Below, piece by piece: positions 9,601-17,825 of a DNA stretch of 64,000 bases. Source of the DNA: Fibrobacter sp. UWP2 (GTDB lineage Bacteria; Fibrobacterota; Fibrobacteria; Fibrobacterales; Fibrobacteraceae). Below the pieces are notes generated by a model. It made no database searches, was not told the DNA's origin, and saw only the letters and a list, made by a program, of their open reading frames with translations. Both the position numbers and the translations under genes were made by a program. The first letter of the stretch is position 1. Every line of letters starts with the position of its first letter. The DNA lies in NCBI RefSeq assembly GCF_900141705.1, contig NZ_FQYM01000010.1:1-64000 (forward strand), read 5' to 3'.

Positions 9601-9964
9601 AGACGGACGCCCGCTCCCATGGCTAGACGTGCCGGGCTACACTCCGCCGCAAGTGCAGGAGAAGGCCGCCGAGAGCGTCGCCGAAATAGGCATCTTGACC
9701 AGCATGCCCATGCCCGCCTCCGGCGCCGAAACCCCGGGCGCCCCGACCGAGGGAATGGCCGGACCCGATGCCGCCAATGCAACAGAGGCCTCCAATGCCG
9801 CGCCTACCGCACCCGCCAGTGCCGAGAACGCCATGCCCGCCGCAAGCGCCCCTGCCCAAGCAGCCCCCGTGCAAGCCGCCCCAGCAGCCATGCCCAAGGA
9901 AGACGACTGGGATTTGCCCGAAGGCCTGGACGGCAATTCCTTTGTGCCTATAGAGGCAGAATAG
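6674..9964 (+). CDS. Class A penicillin-binding protein (bifunctional peptidoglycan synthase)
   Basis: 1096 residues: a short cytoplasmic start, one membrane helix, a GT51 glycosyltransferase and a transpeptidase. GT51 shows IAAEDAGYWQHNGF (catalytic Glu) and RQGGSTLTQQTVKN. The transpeptidase motifs are SSWK near residue 480, SEN near 538 and KTG near 855. The ~317 residues between SEN and KTG are well above what is usual; the excess is a charged helical insert around residues 545-720. The C-terminus is a ~110-residue Ala/Pro-rich tail. The protein polymerises and cross-links peptidoglycan in the periplasm. It is followed after 1 nt by a lipoprotein gene. A TAACTTTA box ends 4 nt before the ATG. 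Confidence 0.95.
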   Translation: MRLLKKLFKMCAAVLLVALICCIPVYIIVFKVLPDKDPDNQFNRDTILQALSGETRVYFNDSTELLGAFFDANHRIYVPYGDIPINIVNALIAAEDAGYWQHNGFSFHGFFRAMASNLKSGSMRQGGSTLTQQTVKNIFGREERSIKEKGKELLNALRMERHFSKEDILEFYLNQFHVSGSGKGVAIAAQYFFNKDLKDLTLAECAFIAGSVKGPSNYDPFIQRTVERREKAIARGAERLKYVLGRMVEEGYIEQKDMDKALEKPLAFNHGNFRFTMSTILERIEEKLDSDFFHDLFEKEGIEDWRKAQLTIISTLDAKSQDAAKRALQTNISNLQMQLGGFVLPKAEFANRAQSARKGDYLYGAVDSVFFDDTGKLKSLKLSFGQLKGIVTEKAVKEFGKQVGGDVNKILAAQLKPGAILLVSIIDENQIDGYAPCKIETEPVLQGALFAIKNGKVVATQGGFHNTGFDRSFKALRQLGSSWKPLLYALALQYHWNYMDELENEYNVFQYVNQFYFPRPDHKNKGDVVSIAWAATRSENISSIWLLEHLHDKLSESEFEEVAAQNGMARGADEEGKAYFERLRDKFGLIMKDEIKREIEFTRARDALAEKYRNEGKMGQARAMQALRYGTFTDVGVKQAKRDATLIKYLNHNYKNYSEKLRAREAQELDPDVAAMLPPLDAVELFPGFSMADMKRLSIMIEPVDPESDYLDAAHLRYWPDFRRALAMADYARFANEIGIHQKLQKVFSMPLGVNDITLAEISTAYQTILTGKVFKCLDGDWTEPCFISSIRNRDGRTIFKNEMESKTVLDDTVTTQMGAMLRSVFTNGTARSQVATLSVSSPDNSSKLRYPALGKTGTTNDYRNVAFMGALPTYVEEKNGVALDTVVAIGSYVGFDDNKPLKSGRTRIAGASGGLPQWAAFAKEEIAILGLPQKIDFLDISMIASGEVPLVLSNERGELIVDPMTGAAVAGGRPEDGRPLPWLDVPGYTPPQVQEKAAESVAEIGILTSMPMPASGAETPGAPTEGMAGPDAANATEASNAAPTAPASAENAMPAASAPAQAAPVQAAPAAMPKEDDWDLPEGLDGNSFVPIEAE

Positions 9965-9965
9965 T

Positions 9966-11165
9966 ATGAACAAGATTTTTTCTTTGATTGGGTTTGCCGC
10001 GGTCGCGTTCACGCTCTCTGCGTGTGCGGGCAACGCCCCTGCCCCTTCGACGGATGTCGCCGTTGAGCAAACGCCCTCGGCAAAAACCGACTCGTTGTCA
10101 CAGGACCCGCAGGCGGATTCCGCCATCTTTGTTTCAACGACCCTCGACAGCTACCGTTTGAACACGCCCAGCACCAAGTTCAGCGAAGGCGACTCTAAAC
10201 CCGCGGCCCCCACGCCCTCCGAGGCGCAGGCCCCATCGGGTACCGCCTCCAAGGCGCCCATCGACCCCTACACTGCCTTCCCGGCGCTCGCCGAGGCCGT
10301 GTTCGCTTACGCCGACTCACTCTACAAGCAGGGCTACGCCGACTCGGCGACCATGTACCTCAAACGCTTCCGCATCATCAAGCCGCTATGGGGCGCCTGG
10401 GAAATGCGCACCGATTCCATGCTCAACAAGTTCGGCATGGAGCGCGCCGAAAAGGCAAAGAAGTTCGAGCCACTCGTTCTAGAAATCCAGAATATGAACC
10501 GCGCGCAGGCAGCGTACAGCATGGTCGCAAGTACCGCCGACAGCCTGATTGCTTTGGAGCCGGGCGACTCGCTCACCAACTGGGCCACCGCGCAAAAGCA
10601 AGTCGCCTACAAGAACACGCTCGCCAAGGCGCAAAAGGAGCGCGATGCCATTCGCGCAAAGGCTTTTGAAAAGGCCGAGTTCAAGGCCGCCGAAGAGGAT
10701 GCCGTGCAGCTTCAGTTGCGTTACCGCGACTTTGAAGCCGATTTGGGGCTTCAAAAGCTGATTGACGAAATTCGTGACCTCGCCAAAGAAAGCAATGGCG
10801 AAGCCGCCGCCTATTGGAAGTCCCATGACCCCGATGAGGCCCTGGCGCGCGCAGACACCTTGATTACCGAAAAGCGCTTTGATACCGCCCGCGATCTTTT
10901 GAACAAATTAAAGTCCAGTCCCAAGCGTGGCGCAGCCGTTCAAATGCTCAAAGTCCTTGGCGATGCGTTTTGCAATGAACAGCGCAAAACAGCCTCGGTC
11001 TTGTTTAAAAAGTCCCGTTCTAAAAAGGACCCCGAGCAGTCGACAAACTACCTGCTCAAGGCCATTGACGCCTTGGACCGCTGCCTCGCCAACTACCCGG
11101 ACTTTGAACAAAAAGAGAAGGTGCTGGAGAACAAGGCCTTCCTCGAAAGCGAGCTTAAAAAGTAA
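9966..11165 (+). CDS. Outer-membrane-type lipoprotein with helical repeats, coupled to the penicillin-binding protein
   Basis: 399 residues. The signal peptide ends in the lipobox LSAC at Cys20. A Pro/Ala/Ser-rich linker follows to ~residue 95, then helical Ala/Lys/Glu-rich sequence that resembles degenerate tetratricopeptide repeats (AVFAYADSLYKQGYADSATMY and LKAIDALDRCLANYPD). No family recognised. The gene begins 1 nt after the stop of the class A penicillin-binding protein and ends in TAATG overlap with the permease gene, so the three are translated together. By position and architecture it could be an activator of the synthase, comparable in role to E. coli LpoA; this is inference. Confidence 0.75.
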   Translation: MNKIFSLIGFAAVAFTLSACAGNAPAPSTDVAVEQTPSAKTDSLSQDPQADSAIFVSTTLDSYRLNTPSTKFSEGDSKPAAPTPSEAQAPSGTASKAPIDPYTAFPALAEAVFAYADSLYKQGYADSATMYLKRFRIIKPLWGAWEMRTDSMLNKFGMERAEKAKKFEPLVLEIQNMNRAQAAYSMVASTADSLIALEPGDSLTNWATAQKQVAYKNTLAKAQKERDAIRAKAFEKAEFKAAEEDAVQLQLRYRDFEADLGLQKLIDEIRDLAKESNGEAAAYWKSHDPDEALARADTLITEKRFDTARDLLNKLKSSPKRGAAVQMLKVLGDAFCNEQRKTASVLFKKSRSKKDPEQSTNYLLKAIDALDRCLANYPDFEQKEKVLENKAFLESELKK

Positions 11166-11950
11166 TGGACGCGGTTCTCAATTCAGACTGGTGGCAATAC
11201 GCCCAGTACCCGGCTTTCTTTTTGCTGGGTGCAGTCGTAAGCCTCATCAACAGCATCGCGGGTGGCGGTTCCACGCTGAGCCTCCCCATCATGATTTTCC
11301 TCGGGATGCCCGCGACCGTCGCGAACGGCACCAACCGAATCGGGCTCATCATTGGGAACTGCAGCAGCGCCTACAACCTGATGAAGCACGGCTACCTCAA
11401 CAAGAAGATTTTTTTGCAGTTGCTTATCCCGACCATCGTCGGTACCGCCATCGGCATCTGTTTTTTGGTACGCATCGGCGACCGCGCCTTCCAGGCGATA
11501 CTCGCGGTCGTCATCTGCCTTGTGGTGGTGATGAGCAACCTGCGCAAGGATATCCTCGGCAAGCCGCCTGCAACCCCGCCCGAAAAACTCACGTGGAAAG
11601 GCGCCGTCGGGTTCGCATTGATTTCTATATACGGTTGCATCGTGCAGGTGGGCGTGGGTTTCGTGCAGATTTTCGGGCTCACGCGCTACACCGGGCTTGA
11701 CCCCATCCGCGTGAACGCACTCAAGAACGCGCTCACCAACGTGTTCCTCATCGTGAGCACCACCGCGCTCGGCATCGCAGGCAAGATCGACTGGCCCATC
11801 GCCATCGTGATGGCCGTGGGTGCATGGTTCGGCGGTTACTGCGGGAGCTTTTTACAGCGAAAGAAAGGCAACAAGTTCATACAGCACTTCATCAGCGTGT
11901 GCAGCATTGTGATGGCCGTGTACCTGATTATTGACCTGATTGTTTCCTAG
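11165..11950 (+). CDS. TauE/SafE-family membrane permease
   Basis: 261 residues with about eight membrane helices. The N-terminal repeat INSIAGGGSTLSLPIMIFLG and NGTNRIGLIIG are typical of the TauE/SafE (UPF0721, DUF81) family; the second repeat shows GFVQIFGL and NALKNALTN. Family members are thought to export or import sulfite, sulfoacetate or related organic anions; the substrate is unknown here. Its start overlaps the lipoprotein stop (TAATG). Its 3' end overlaps the convergent GIY-YIG gene by 23 bp. Confidence 0.85.
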   Translation: MDAVLNSDWWQYAQYPAFFLLGAVVSLINSIAGGGSTLSLPIMIFLGMPATVANGTNRIGLIIGNCSSAYNLMKHGYLNKKIFLQLLIPTIVGTAIGICFLVRIGDRAFQAILAVVICLVVVMSNLRKDILGKPPATPPEKLTWKGAVGFALISIYGCIVQVGVGFVQIFGLTRYTGLDPIRVNALKNALTNVFLIVSTTALGIAGKIDWPIAIVMAVGAWFGGYCGSFLQRKKGNKFIQHFISVCSIVMAVYLIIDLIVS

Positions 11951-12275
11951 CGCGTTTTTCTTTCCGTTCCCGCGCGGACTTTTCCTCGAGCGTCTCGTTC
12001 AACCCCGCAAGCAGTTCTGCCGCAATCGCATCGTCACCGCCGGCAAGCAGCTCCTTCTGCTCGCGGGCAAGTTTCTTGATACGCGCCTCGAGCCTTAGCG
12101 CCTGCTCGTACGAGGGCAACTCGAACTTGCGCAAAATGCACTCCGGCGGGAAAGCCTTCGTGAACTTCGCACCCTTGCCGCTTTTATGATGTTCGAAACG
12201 CGCCTCCACGTCTACGGCGTAACCGGTATAGATTCGCCCGCCCTTGCAGCGGAGCATGTAAACGAAATGGGGCAT
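11928..12275 (-). CDS. GIY-YIG nuclease-fold protein (UPF0213-like)
   Basis: 115 residues. HFVYMLRCKGGRIYTGYAVD is the GIY-YIG motif (VYM and YTG), followed by R and HHKSGKGAKFTK, as in the small stand-alone YhbQ/UPF0213 proteins. The C-terminal ~50 residues are a charged Lys/Glu/Arg helix not seen in most of the family (usually ~90-100 residues). The family has the fold of DNA-strand-cutting enzymes, but the role of the stand-alone members is uncertain. Convergent with the permease, with the last 23 bp shared. Confidence 0.85.
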   Translation of the reverse strand: MPHFVYMLRCKGGRIYTGYAVDVEARFEHHKSGKGAKFTKAFPPECILRKFELPSYEQALRLEARIKKLAREQKELLAGGDDAIAAELLAGLNETLEEKSARERKEKRARKQSGQ

Positions 12276-12300
12276 AGAGGTTTGAGGACGCTCACGATGT

Positions 12301-13641
12301 TCACTTCTCCGGTTTCGATACGATCTTCATGTAAATCGTACCAAGGATGGCCGCGGTAAAGCTCCCGAGCAAAATGCCGAGCTTTGCGGAATCCTGACGA
12401 GCGCCCACATCAAAGGCGAGCCCTGCCACAAAGAGCGCCATGGTGAATCCGATACCTGCGAGCATGCCACCGCCCCACAGCACCTTCCAGCTGTAGCTCG
12501 GCATCTTGGCTATGCCAACCTTCACAGAAAGCAAACTGAAGAGGAAAATGCCGATGGGCTTTCCAAAGACCAGAGCCAGGGCGACTGCACTCATCACAGG
12601 GAGTTCGAGGCCGTTAAGCTTAATCTCGACGCCCGCGTTACTAAGCGCAAACAAGGGCATGATGGCAAAGTTGACCCACGGGACCAAAGGCTTGTACAGG
12701 CGTTCTTGCAACGAGAGGCTTTCGCGGGCGCCACGTTTGAGCAGGCTGAACACGCGATACTTTTCTTCACCCGAAACCGTGGTCTCGCCCGAGAGCACGT
12801 TGCCCACGCCGTTCGCGAACTTGGCGAGCTTGCCCTGCGAAACGACCGCCTTGGCGGGAACCGAGAGCCCAAGGAGCACACCTGCGATGGTCGGATGCAC
12901 GCCGCTCTTGACAAAGAACGCCCAAATGGCGACGCCAATAACGCCGTGCAACAGCAGGTTACGAACCCCAATGCGGAACAGCACGTTGATAAGGGCAAGC
13001 AGCGCGAACGCCGTGCCGAGCGCCACAAAGTTGATGCCGTCACCGCTCGGGTATCCAATCGCGATTACGAGAATCGCACCAATGTCGTCGGCAATGGCCA
13101 AAGTCAAAATCATCACGCGGAGCGCATGCGGCACCCGCTTGCCGAGGATAGCCATGCAGCCTACCACAAACGCGATATCCGTCGCCGTAGGTATCCCCCA
13201 ACCGTGGGCGGCACTGTCCGCGCCATGCGGACAAAGCGCCAAATAAATCAAAGCCGGGAACAGCATACCGCCGGCAGCCGCAATAATGGGGAGGCTCGCC
13301 GCCTTGGGGTCGTGCAACTCACCGTAGGTCATCTCGCCCTTGACTTCGAGGCCGATGTTAAAAAAGAAAACCGTCATCAACGCGTCGTTAATAAACCAGT
13401 GCAAGTTGCCATGGCCAATCCAGCTGCCAATGGTGAGCGAGAACGGCAAATGCCAAAAATGCTCGTAGGTGGACGGGGAGAGGTTTGCCCACAAAAGCGC
13501 CGCGAGCGTCATGATGATAAGGACAATGCCTCCGGTGGTCTCCACCTTCATCAAACGTTCGACAGGGGTTATGATTTTACGCACCGGGGTGTCCGGGAAC
13601 ATTTCTTCGATTTTATCGCTGCTGGTCACTCGTATCGACAT
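12301..13641 (-). CDS. nhaA: Na+/H+ antiporter NhaA
   Basis: 446 residues from the ATG at 13641 (MSIRVTSS). TGGIVLIIMTLAALLWANLSP, NDALMTVFFFNIGLEVKGE and PTATDIAFVVG followed by LAIADDIGAILVIA are NhaA signatures. The two Asp of IADDIGA are the Na+/Li+-binding and proton-exchange residues. It sits in the inner membrane and expels Na+ in exchange for protons. The reading frame stays open for ~160 more codons upstream, but that extension is Arg/His-rich, lies antisense to the next gene's 5' end and is not NhaA-like, so I reject it. An AT-rich promoter region (TTATATTGTTTG) precedes the ATG. Confidence 0.95.
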   Translation of the reverse strand: MSIRVTSSDKIEEMFPDTPVRKIITPVERLMKVETTGGIVLIIMTLAALLWANLSPSTYEHFWHLPFSLTIGSWIGHGNLHWFINDALMTVFFFNIGLEVKGEMTYGELHDPKAASLPIIAAAGGMLFPALIYLALCPHGADSAAHGWGIPTATDIAFVVGCMAILGKRVPHALRVMILTLAIADDIGAILVIAIGYPSGDGINFVALGTAFALLALINVLFRIGVRNLLLHGVIGVAIWAFFVKSGVHPTIAGVLLGLSVPAKAVVSQGKLAKFANGVGNVLSGETTVSGEEKYRVFSLLKRGARESLSLQERLYKPLVPWVNFAIMPLFALSNAGVEIKLNGLELPVMSAVALALVFGKPIGIFLFSLLSVKVGIAKMPSYSWKVLWGGGMLAGIGFTMALFVAGLAFDVGARQDSAKLGILLGSFTAAILGTIYMKIVSKPEK

Positions 13642-13776
13642 ATACAAACAATATAAATATCTTTTTTTGAAATCCGCGAAAAAAAAGCCCCTTTTAAACC
13701 TCAAAAAAGCTGCTTTATCGGGTTTCTCCCTATTTTGGAGAAAAGAGTATATATTAATTGTGTTAAGGAGTTGTTT

Positions 13777-15522
13777 ATGTCGGTATCTAGTTCGCTGATT
13801 CCATCGTTTTTTGTTGTCGCTTTTTTTACTGCGGCGGGCATGCAGGCGCACGCCGCGCAGGTATACGTTGCCGCAGGCAACGCGAACGACCTTATGCTGC
13901 AGGCTGCACAGGCCAAGGCGGGCGACACTATCTGGGTGCCCGCGGGCGAGTACGACCTGACAGGCAAAAAGACGTATGACCCGGGGAATCGCGACGCGGG
14001 CTGGGGCAAGGGCCTTTTGTGGCTCGGTCGCAACAACGGCACGCCCGAGAGACCCATCGTGCTTGCGGGCAGCGACCCTGCGAACCCGCCCGATATCCAC
14101 GGCACCATGAGCGAGGGCAACGAGGTGCTGCATATCGAAAACGATTACGTGATCCTCAAGAACCTAAAGCTCAGCCAATCGGGCGTAGGCATCGTGCTCG
14201 ACAACGCGCACCACGTGCTTATCGAGGACTGCGACATCTCGAACACGCGGCAGGAACTTGTGCACGTGCGCGACAGCAGCACCTTCGTAAACATCCGCCG
14301 CAACTTTATCCACAATTCCGGGAACGTGAAGGGGACCTACGGCGAAGGCATCTACGTGGGCACCGACCATGCAGCATGGGGCGTGGACGGCGAGCCCGAT
14401 TCCCTGTGGGGCGAACAGGCCAAGACCGACAAAAGCAACAACCGCTTCACCTATTACGACTGGCGCGTGAGCCGCACCACCATCAAGTGCAACCTGTTCC
14501 AGGACATTTCCGCCGAGAATGTCGACATCAAGGAAGGCGCAAGCTACACCACCATCTCGCAGAACATGCTGTCCGCCGATGGTCTGCAAAGCAAGCCGGA
14601 GCCCCGCGACTGCGACAACTCCTTTATCGAAGTGAAGGGCACGCACGCGGTTGTCGCAGGCAACTACATGTACACCGCCAACAATCCAAAGCTTACGGGC
14701 TACATTGACGAAGACAGCCGCACCTACACCGGGAACGTGCCCGCAGAACTCACCGCCGACAAGTCGAACAAGTTCTGGTGCGACGAGAGCAAGACCGACG
14801 GCAACGTTTGCAGCATGGGCGACAACATCTTCATCGACCACGTCGCCGAAGTGCGCAACCTCTGCAAGGAACTTTTCACCATCCCTGGCAAGCCCATTAC
14901 GTACAAAAGCGAGTACCCCAACGCGGAACCCTATCCGTGGTCGGCAAGCTCCCATTTCGAAGAATACGAGGCCGAAGATGCGACTCTCACAGAACTCGCC
15001 GAGGGCTATTCCGAAAATCCCGCAAAAATCGGCACAGACGAAAACGCCTCGGGCGGAAAGTACGTGGCCATGCAAAACGGCAACCTCCGCTTTACCGTAC
15101 GGGGCGGTGGCCGCTACACCCTGATGTTCGGCTACAACTTTTTGAGCGACAAGGATACCGCCTACAAAGAACAGAACGTCTCAGTGAATGGTATCACCTT
15201 GAACCCCGTGCGCTTCTTGCGTACGGGCCCAGCAGGCAGCAGCCACGTGTGGAGCACGACTTCTACGAGCATCCGCGTTGAAGGCGAAACGACGATCGAC
15301 ATTACCCGCGGCTGGGGATTTTTGGACCTCGACTACATCAAGATTCTGGGGAGCCAGACACCCGTCATCGCCATGGACGAATTCGAGAAATGGCCCGCAG
15401 ACGAGGGCTCCACCAGCATCGGCAAACGCAGGACCGGCACGCGCGAACGCGTGAACGGCTCCGTAGGCGCTCCCTACCAGGCGCGCTTTTTCGACCTGCT
15501 TGGAAGAAGCGTAAAGCGGTAA
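13777..15522 (+). CDS. Secreted right-handed beta-helix protein with CBM6/35-like domain (pectate-lyase-like)
   Basis: 581 residues. The ATG at 13777 has AAGGAG 6 nt ahead; a signal peptide ends at HAA. Residues ~30-350 have parallel beta-helix repeats (IENDYVILKNLKLSQSGVGIV, HHVLIEDCDISNTRQ), the fold of polysaccharide lyases and pectinases, including GVGIVLDNAHHV-type turns. Residues ~400-530 resemble CBM6/CBM35 (EEYEAEDATL, NASGGKYVAM, DLDYIKI). It probably binds and cleaves a plant cell-wall polymer outside the cell, but I cannot name catalytic residues. The end, FFDLLGRSVKR, looks like the start of a type IX secretion sorting tail cut short. First gene of the degradation locus. Confidence 0.8.
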   Translation: MSVSSSLIPSFFVVAFFTAAGMQAHAAQVYVAAGNANDLMLQAAQAKAGDTIWVPAGEYDLTGKKTYDPGNRDAGWGKGLLWLGRNNGTPERPIVLAGSDPANPPDIHGTMSEGNEVLHIENDYVILKNLKLSQSGVGIVLDNAHHVLIEDCDISNTRQELVHVRDSSTFVNIRRNFIHNSGNVKGTYGEGIYVGTDHAAWGVDGEPDSLWGEQAKTDKSNNRFTYYDWRVSRTTIKCNLFQDISAENVDIKEGASYTTISQNMLSADGLQSKPEPRDCDNSFIEVKGTHAVVAGNYMYTANNPKLTGYIDEDSRTYTGNVPAELTADKSNKFWCDESKTDGNVCSMGDNIFIDHVAEVRNLCKELFTIPGKPITYKSEYPNAEPYPWSASSHFEEYEAEDATLTELAEGYSENPAKIGTDENASGGKYVAMQNGNLRFTVRGGGRYTLMFGYNFLSDKDTAYKEQNVSVNGITLNPVRFLRTGPAGSSHVWSTTSTSIRVEGETTIDITRGWGFLDLDYIKILGSQTPVIAMDEFEKWPADEGSTSIGKRRTGTRERVNGSVGAPYQARFFDLLGRSVKR

Positions 15523-15628
15523 AATTGGCGAAAACTGCCCAAAAATACGCATTTTTTTCTCATTTTCAAGTGTTTCCAAAAAAAATGGAATTTCTATAAA
15601 TTTTTTCATTTTTTGTAAAAAAAAGTGT

Positions 15629-15636
15629 TATATTTA
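15629..15636 (+). promoter_or_regulatory. TATATTTA promoter box before the first TIGR02147 gene
   Basis: TAnnTTTA, ending 5 nt before the ATG at 15642, in an AT-rich 120-bp spacer. Suggests a leaderless message. Confidence 0.45.
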
Positions 15637-15641
15637 CATAT

Positions 15642-16496
15642 ATGAAATGCGTTTCCAAAATAAATGTCTTTATGTATTTCGACTACGTCGAGTACCTGGA
15701 CGCGGTCGTCAAGGAGTTTTTGGCCGTCCCGGGCAGCTCCATGCGTAGCCTGCAAGAGACGCTCGGCATGAAGGGTTCCGCTTTCTTCAGCCGCATTTTG
15801 GACCGTTCCCGCCCACTCTCGTTTGCAAATGCAAAGACGCTCGCCGCCTCGCTCGAGATGGGCGATACCGAGGCGGAATACTTTTTGCTCCTCGTGAAGT
15901 TCGGCAACGAAAAGGACGTGGATAAGCGCGACGCTCTTTTGAAACAGCTCATCGCCATCCGCGGCAAGAACGCGGAATACGCCCTTGAAGATTCCAGGCT
16001 GAACTTTTTTGGCAAGTGGTACATCCCTGTAATCCGCGACTTGCTGCCACTTTTGCCTGCAAACACAAGCGCAAAGAAGATCGGCCGCATGATGGTCCCC
16101 GCCCTCAAGGAATCGCAAGTGCAGAACGCCATCGACTACCTTTTAAAAAATGGTTTTATTTTGAAAGAGGGCGATGGTCGCTATACGGTGGCAGAGCCGA
16201 TTGTCGCGACGCCACCGCGTGTGCGTTCCGCGGTGCTTCGCAAATATCACAAGAAGAACCTGGAAATCAACGAGGAAGTCTACGACCTGCTCGGTGGCGA
16301 CGACCGCAGCATCACTTCGGTCACGTGCAGCCTCTCGAAGGAAAGTTTTGAAAAAATCCGCAAGGAAATCGCCGACATGCGTGAACGCATTTTAGCCATC
16401 GCCCGCGAAGACACGAACCCCACCATGGTATGCCACGCCGGATTCCAATTAGTGCCGCGTGCACGCAAGATTGCCGAAGGAGGCGACCATGAATAA
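15642..16496 (+). CDS. TIGR02147 family protein (putative regulator)
   Basis: 284 residues of the family first defined as a Fibrobacter succinogenes paralogous group. The N-terminus MYFDYVEYLDAVVKEF matches the family's FDYxDYRxFL start. A helix-turn-helix-like stretch (SLQETLGMKGSAFFSRILD, then LSFANAKTLAASLEM) follows, then EAEYFLLLVKFGNE and a winged-helix-like SQVQNAIDYLLKNGFI segment. Role unknown; the architecture suggests a DNA-binding regulator. The last 8 nt overlap the start of the lipoprotein gene, so the two are coupled. A start at MYFDY (15672) is also possible; I keep 15642 because a promoter box ends 5 nt ahead. Confidence 0.85.
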   Translation: MKCVSKINVFMYFDYVEYLDAVVKEFLAVPGSSMRSLQETLGMKGSAFFSRILDRSRPLSFANAKTLAASLEMGDTEAEYFLLLVKFGNEKDVDKRDALLKQLIAIRGKNAEYALEDSRLNFFGKWYIPVIRDLLPLLPANTSAKKIGRMMVPALKESQVQNAIDYLLKNGFILKEGDGRYTVAEPIVATPPRVRSAVLRKYHKKNLEINEEVYDLLGGDDRSITSVTCSLSKESFEKIRKEIADMRERILAIAREDTNPTMVCHAGFQLVPRARKIAEGGDHE

Positions 16497-17811
16497 AAAG
16501 CTATGGCTTGTTTTATTCGCGCTTTTATTCGCAGCCTGCAGCGACAACGGTTCCTCGCCAAGCGTGGCGAACGGCACCGGGTCTAACGCCGGCAAAACGG
16601 AAATTGCATGCATCGACACGCTCGCCCTCGTGGACGAAAACGGCAACGCCCTCCTGAACGGCACCGCCGAAATCTGGGAACTCGACGAAAGCGCGCCCAC
16701 GCTCGTCCGTACCCTCGTGGCGGATTCCACTGGGGTCATCACATACGAAGCGAGTCCCGCAGCGAATCACGACGCGCCCGCTTTGCAGAAGCCCGCCTAC
16801 CGCATGCTTGCCGCCTACGCAGGCGACAGCCTCGCCGGAATGACGCGCCTCGAAAACGGCGGAGCCCTCCCCAAAAGCGTCACGCTTGCAAAGGCAGGTG
16901 TTGTGTTTGGCCGCATTGTCGACGGAATGGCGAGTGTCGACGCAGAAGTCCGCATTCTCGGGAAAACAGCGAGCGCCCGCTCCGGTAGCTACACTATCAC
17001 CGGGCTCCCGAAGGGTGTGCACTTCGCCTACGTGGATGCCGATTCCTACGGCAGCGGAATGTACCAGGTGACCGCCGGCACTGTAGCCGTCGATACCACA
17101 GACCAAGAACCGCAAGAGCCCGGGATTACCAATCCCCCGCAGGGAACCGCTGAAGCATCCCCCGAAAGCGCATTCCCGAACTCCTTCGACGTTTCTAAGC
17201 AGATTTCCACGGAGCAGTTCATCCGCGTCGAAGACTTTGAGAACTGGGGGAATCGCAAGACACTCATCGGGCAAATCTACGGAGGCGGCTCCTGGTTCGA
17301 GAGCAGCGATTCCTCAATGGGCGGCGGCAGCTATATTCAACCGAGCATCTGGAGCGAGCACGTGTTCCTCCCGACATACGGCTCTTACAGCGGAACCGGG
17401 ATTTACACGGGCCTCTTTGCGGATTCTTCCTTTGCGCAAAAGTTCGCGGGCATCGGGTTCAACCTGGGCGCAGATTACGAAGACGTAACCGCCGATGTTC
17501 CCGCGTTCTACGATTTGAGCAGCATGGAGAGTATCGCCTTCTACGCCAAGGGTACCGGGACCATAAAGCTACAGCTCACTTGCAAGGGCGAATCGGGCAA
17601 GACGTTCTACAGTGTCCCCGTGGAACTGCAAGACAAGTACCAGGAATACCGCATAACGCCTGCCGACTTTATCGCCGCAAACGGGTCAGTTGACCTGGAA
17701 GAGGTGAACAGCATCAGTTTCGTCGCCGAGGAGAACGCAGATATCATGCTCGACGAAATCAGGATTTACGGGCTCTCCATCTTTGAGTGGGAAGGGCTCG
17801 GGCATAATTAA
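16489..17811 (+). CDS. Lipoprotein with regulatory-type and CBM11-like domains
   Basis: 440 residues. The ATG at 16489 follows AAGGAGG; the lipobox is FAAC at Cys17. Residues ~30-195 contain two Ig-like segments, the second (GVVFGRIVDGMASVDAEVRILGKT then GSYTITGLPKGVHFAYV) of the carboxypeptidase-regulatory type. After a Pro-rich linker, residues ~250-435 resemble CBM11/CIA30 beta-sandwiches (VEDFENWGNRKTLIGQIYGG, MESIAFYAKGTGTIKLQL, IMLDEIRIYG). It is probably surface-exposed and carbohydrate-binding. Translationally coupled to the TIGR02147 gene before it and 14 nt ahead of the endoglucanase gene. Confidence 0.8.
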   Translation: MNKKLWLVLFALLFAACSDNGSSPSVANGTGSNAGKTEIACIDTLALVDENGNALLNGTAEIWELDESAPTLVRTLVADSTGVITYEASPAANHDAPALQKPAYRMLAAYAGDSLAGMTRLENGGALPKSVTLAKAGVVFGRIVDGMASVDAEVRILGKTASARSGSYTITGLPKGVHFAYVDADSYGSGMYQVTAGTVAVDTTDQEPQEPGITNPPQGTAEASPESAFPNSFDVSKQISTEQFIRVEDFENWGNRKTLIGQIYGGGSWFESSDSSMGGGSYIQPSIWSEHVFLPTYGSYSGTGIYTGLFADSSFAQKFAGIGFNLGADYEDVTADVPAFYDLSSMESIAFYAKGTGTIKLQLTCKGESGKTFYSVPVELQDKYQEYRITPADFIAANGSVDLEEVNSISFVAEENADIMLDEIRIYGLSIFEWEGLGHN

Positions 17812-17825
17812 CAACGGAGTGTTAT

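Noticed and set aside
13642-14133. N-terminal extension of nhaA
   Set aside because: Antisense to the signal-peptide region of the beta-helix gene and unlike NhaA; the usual start is the ATG at 13641.
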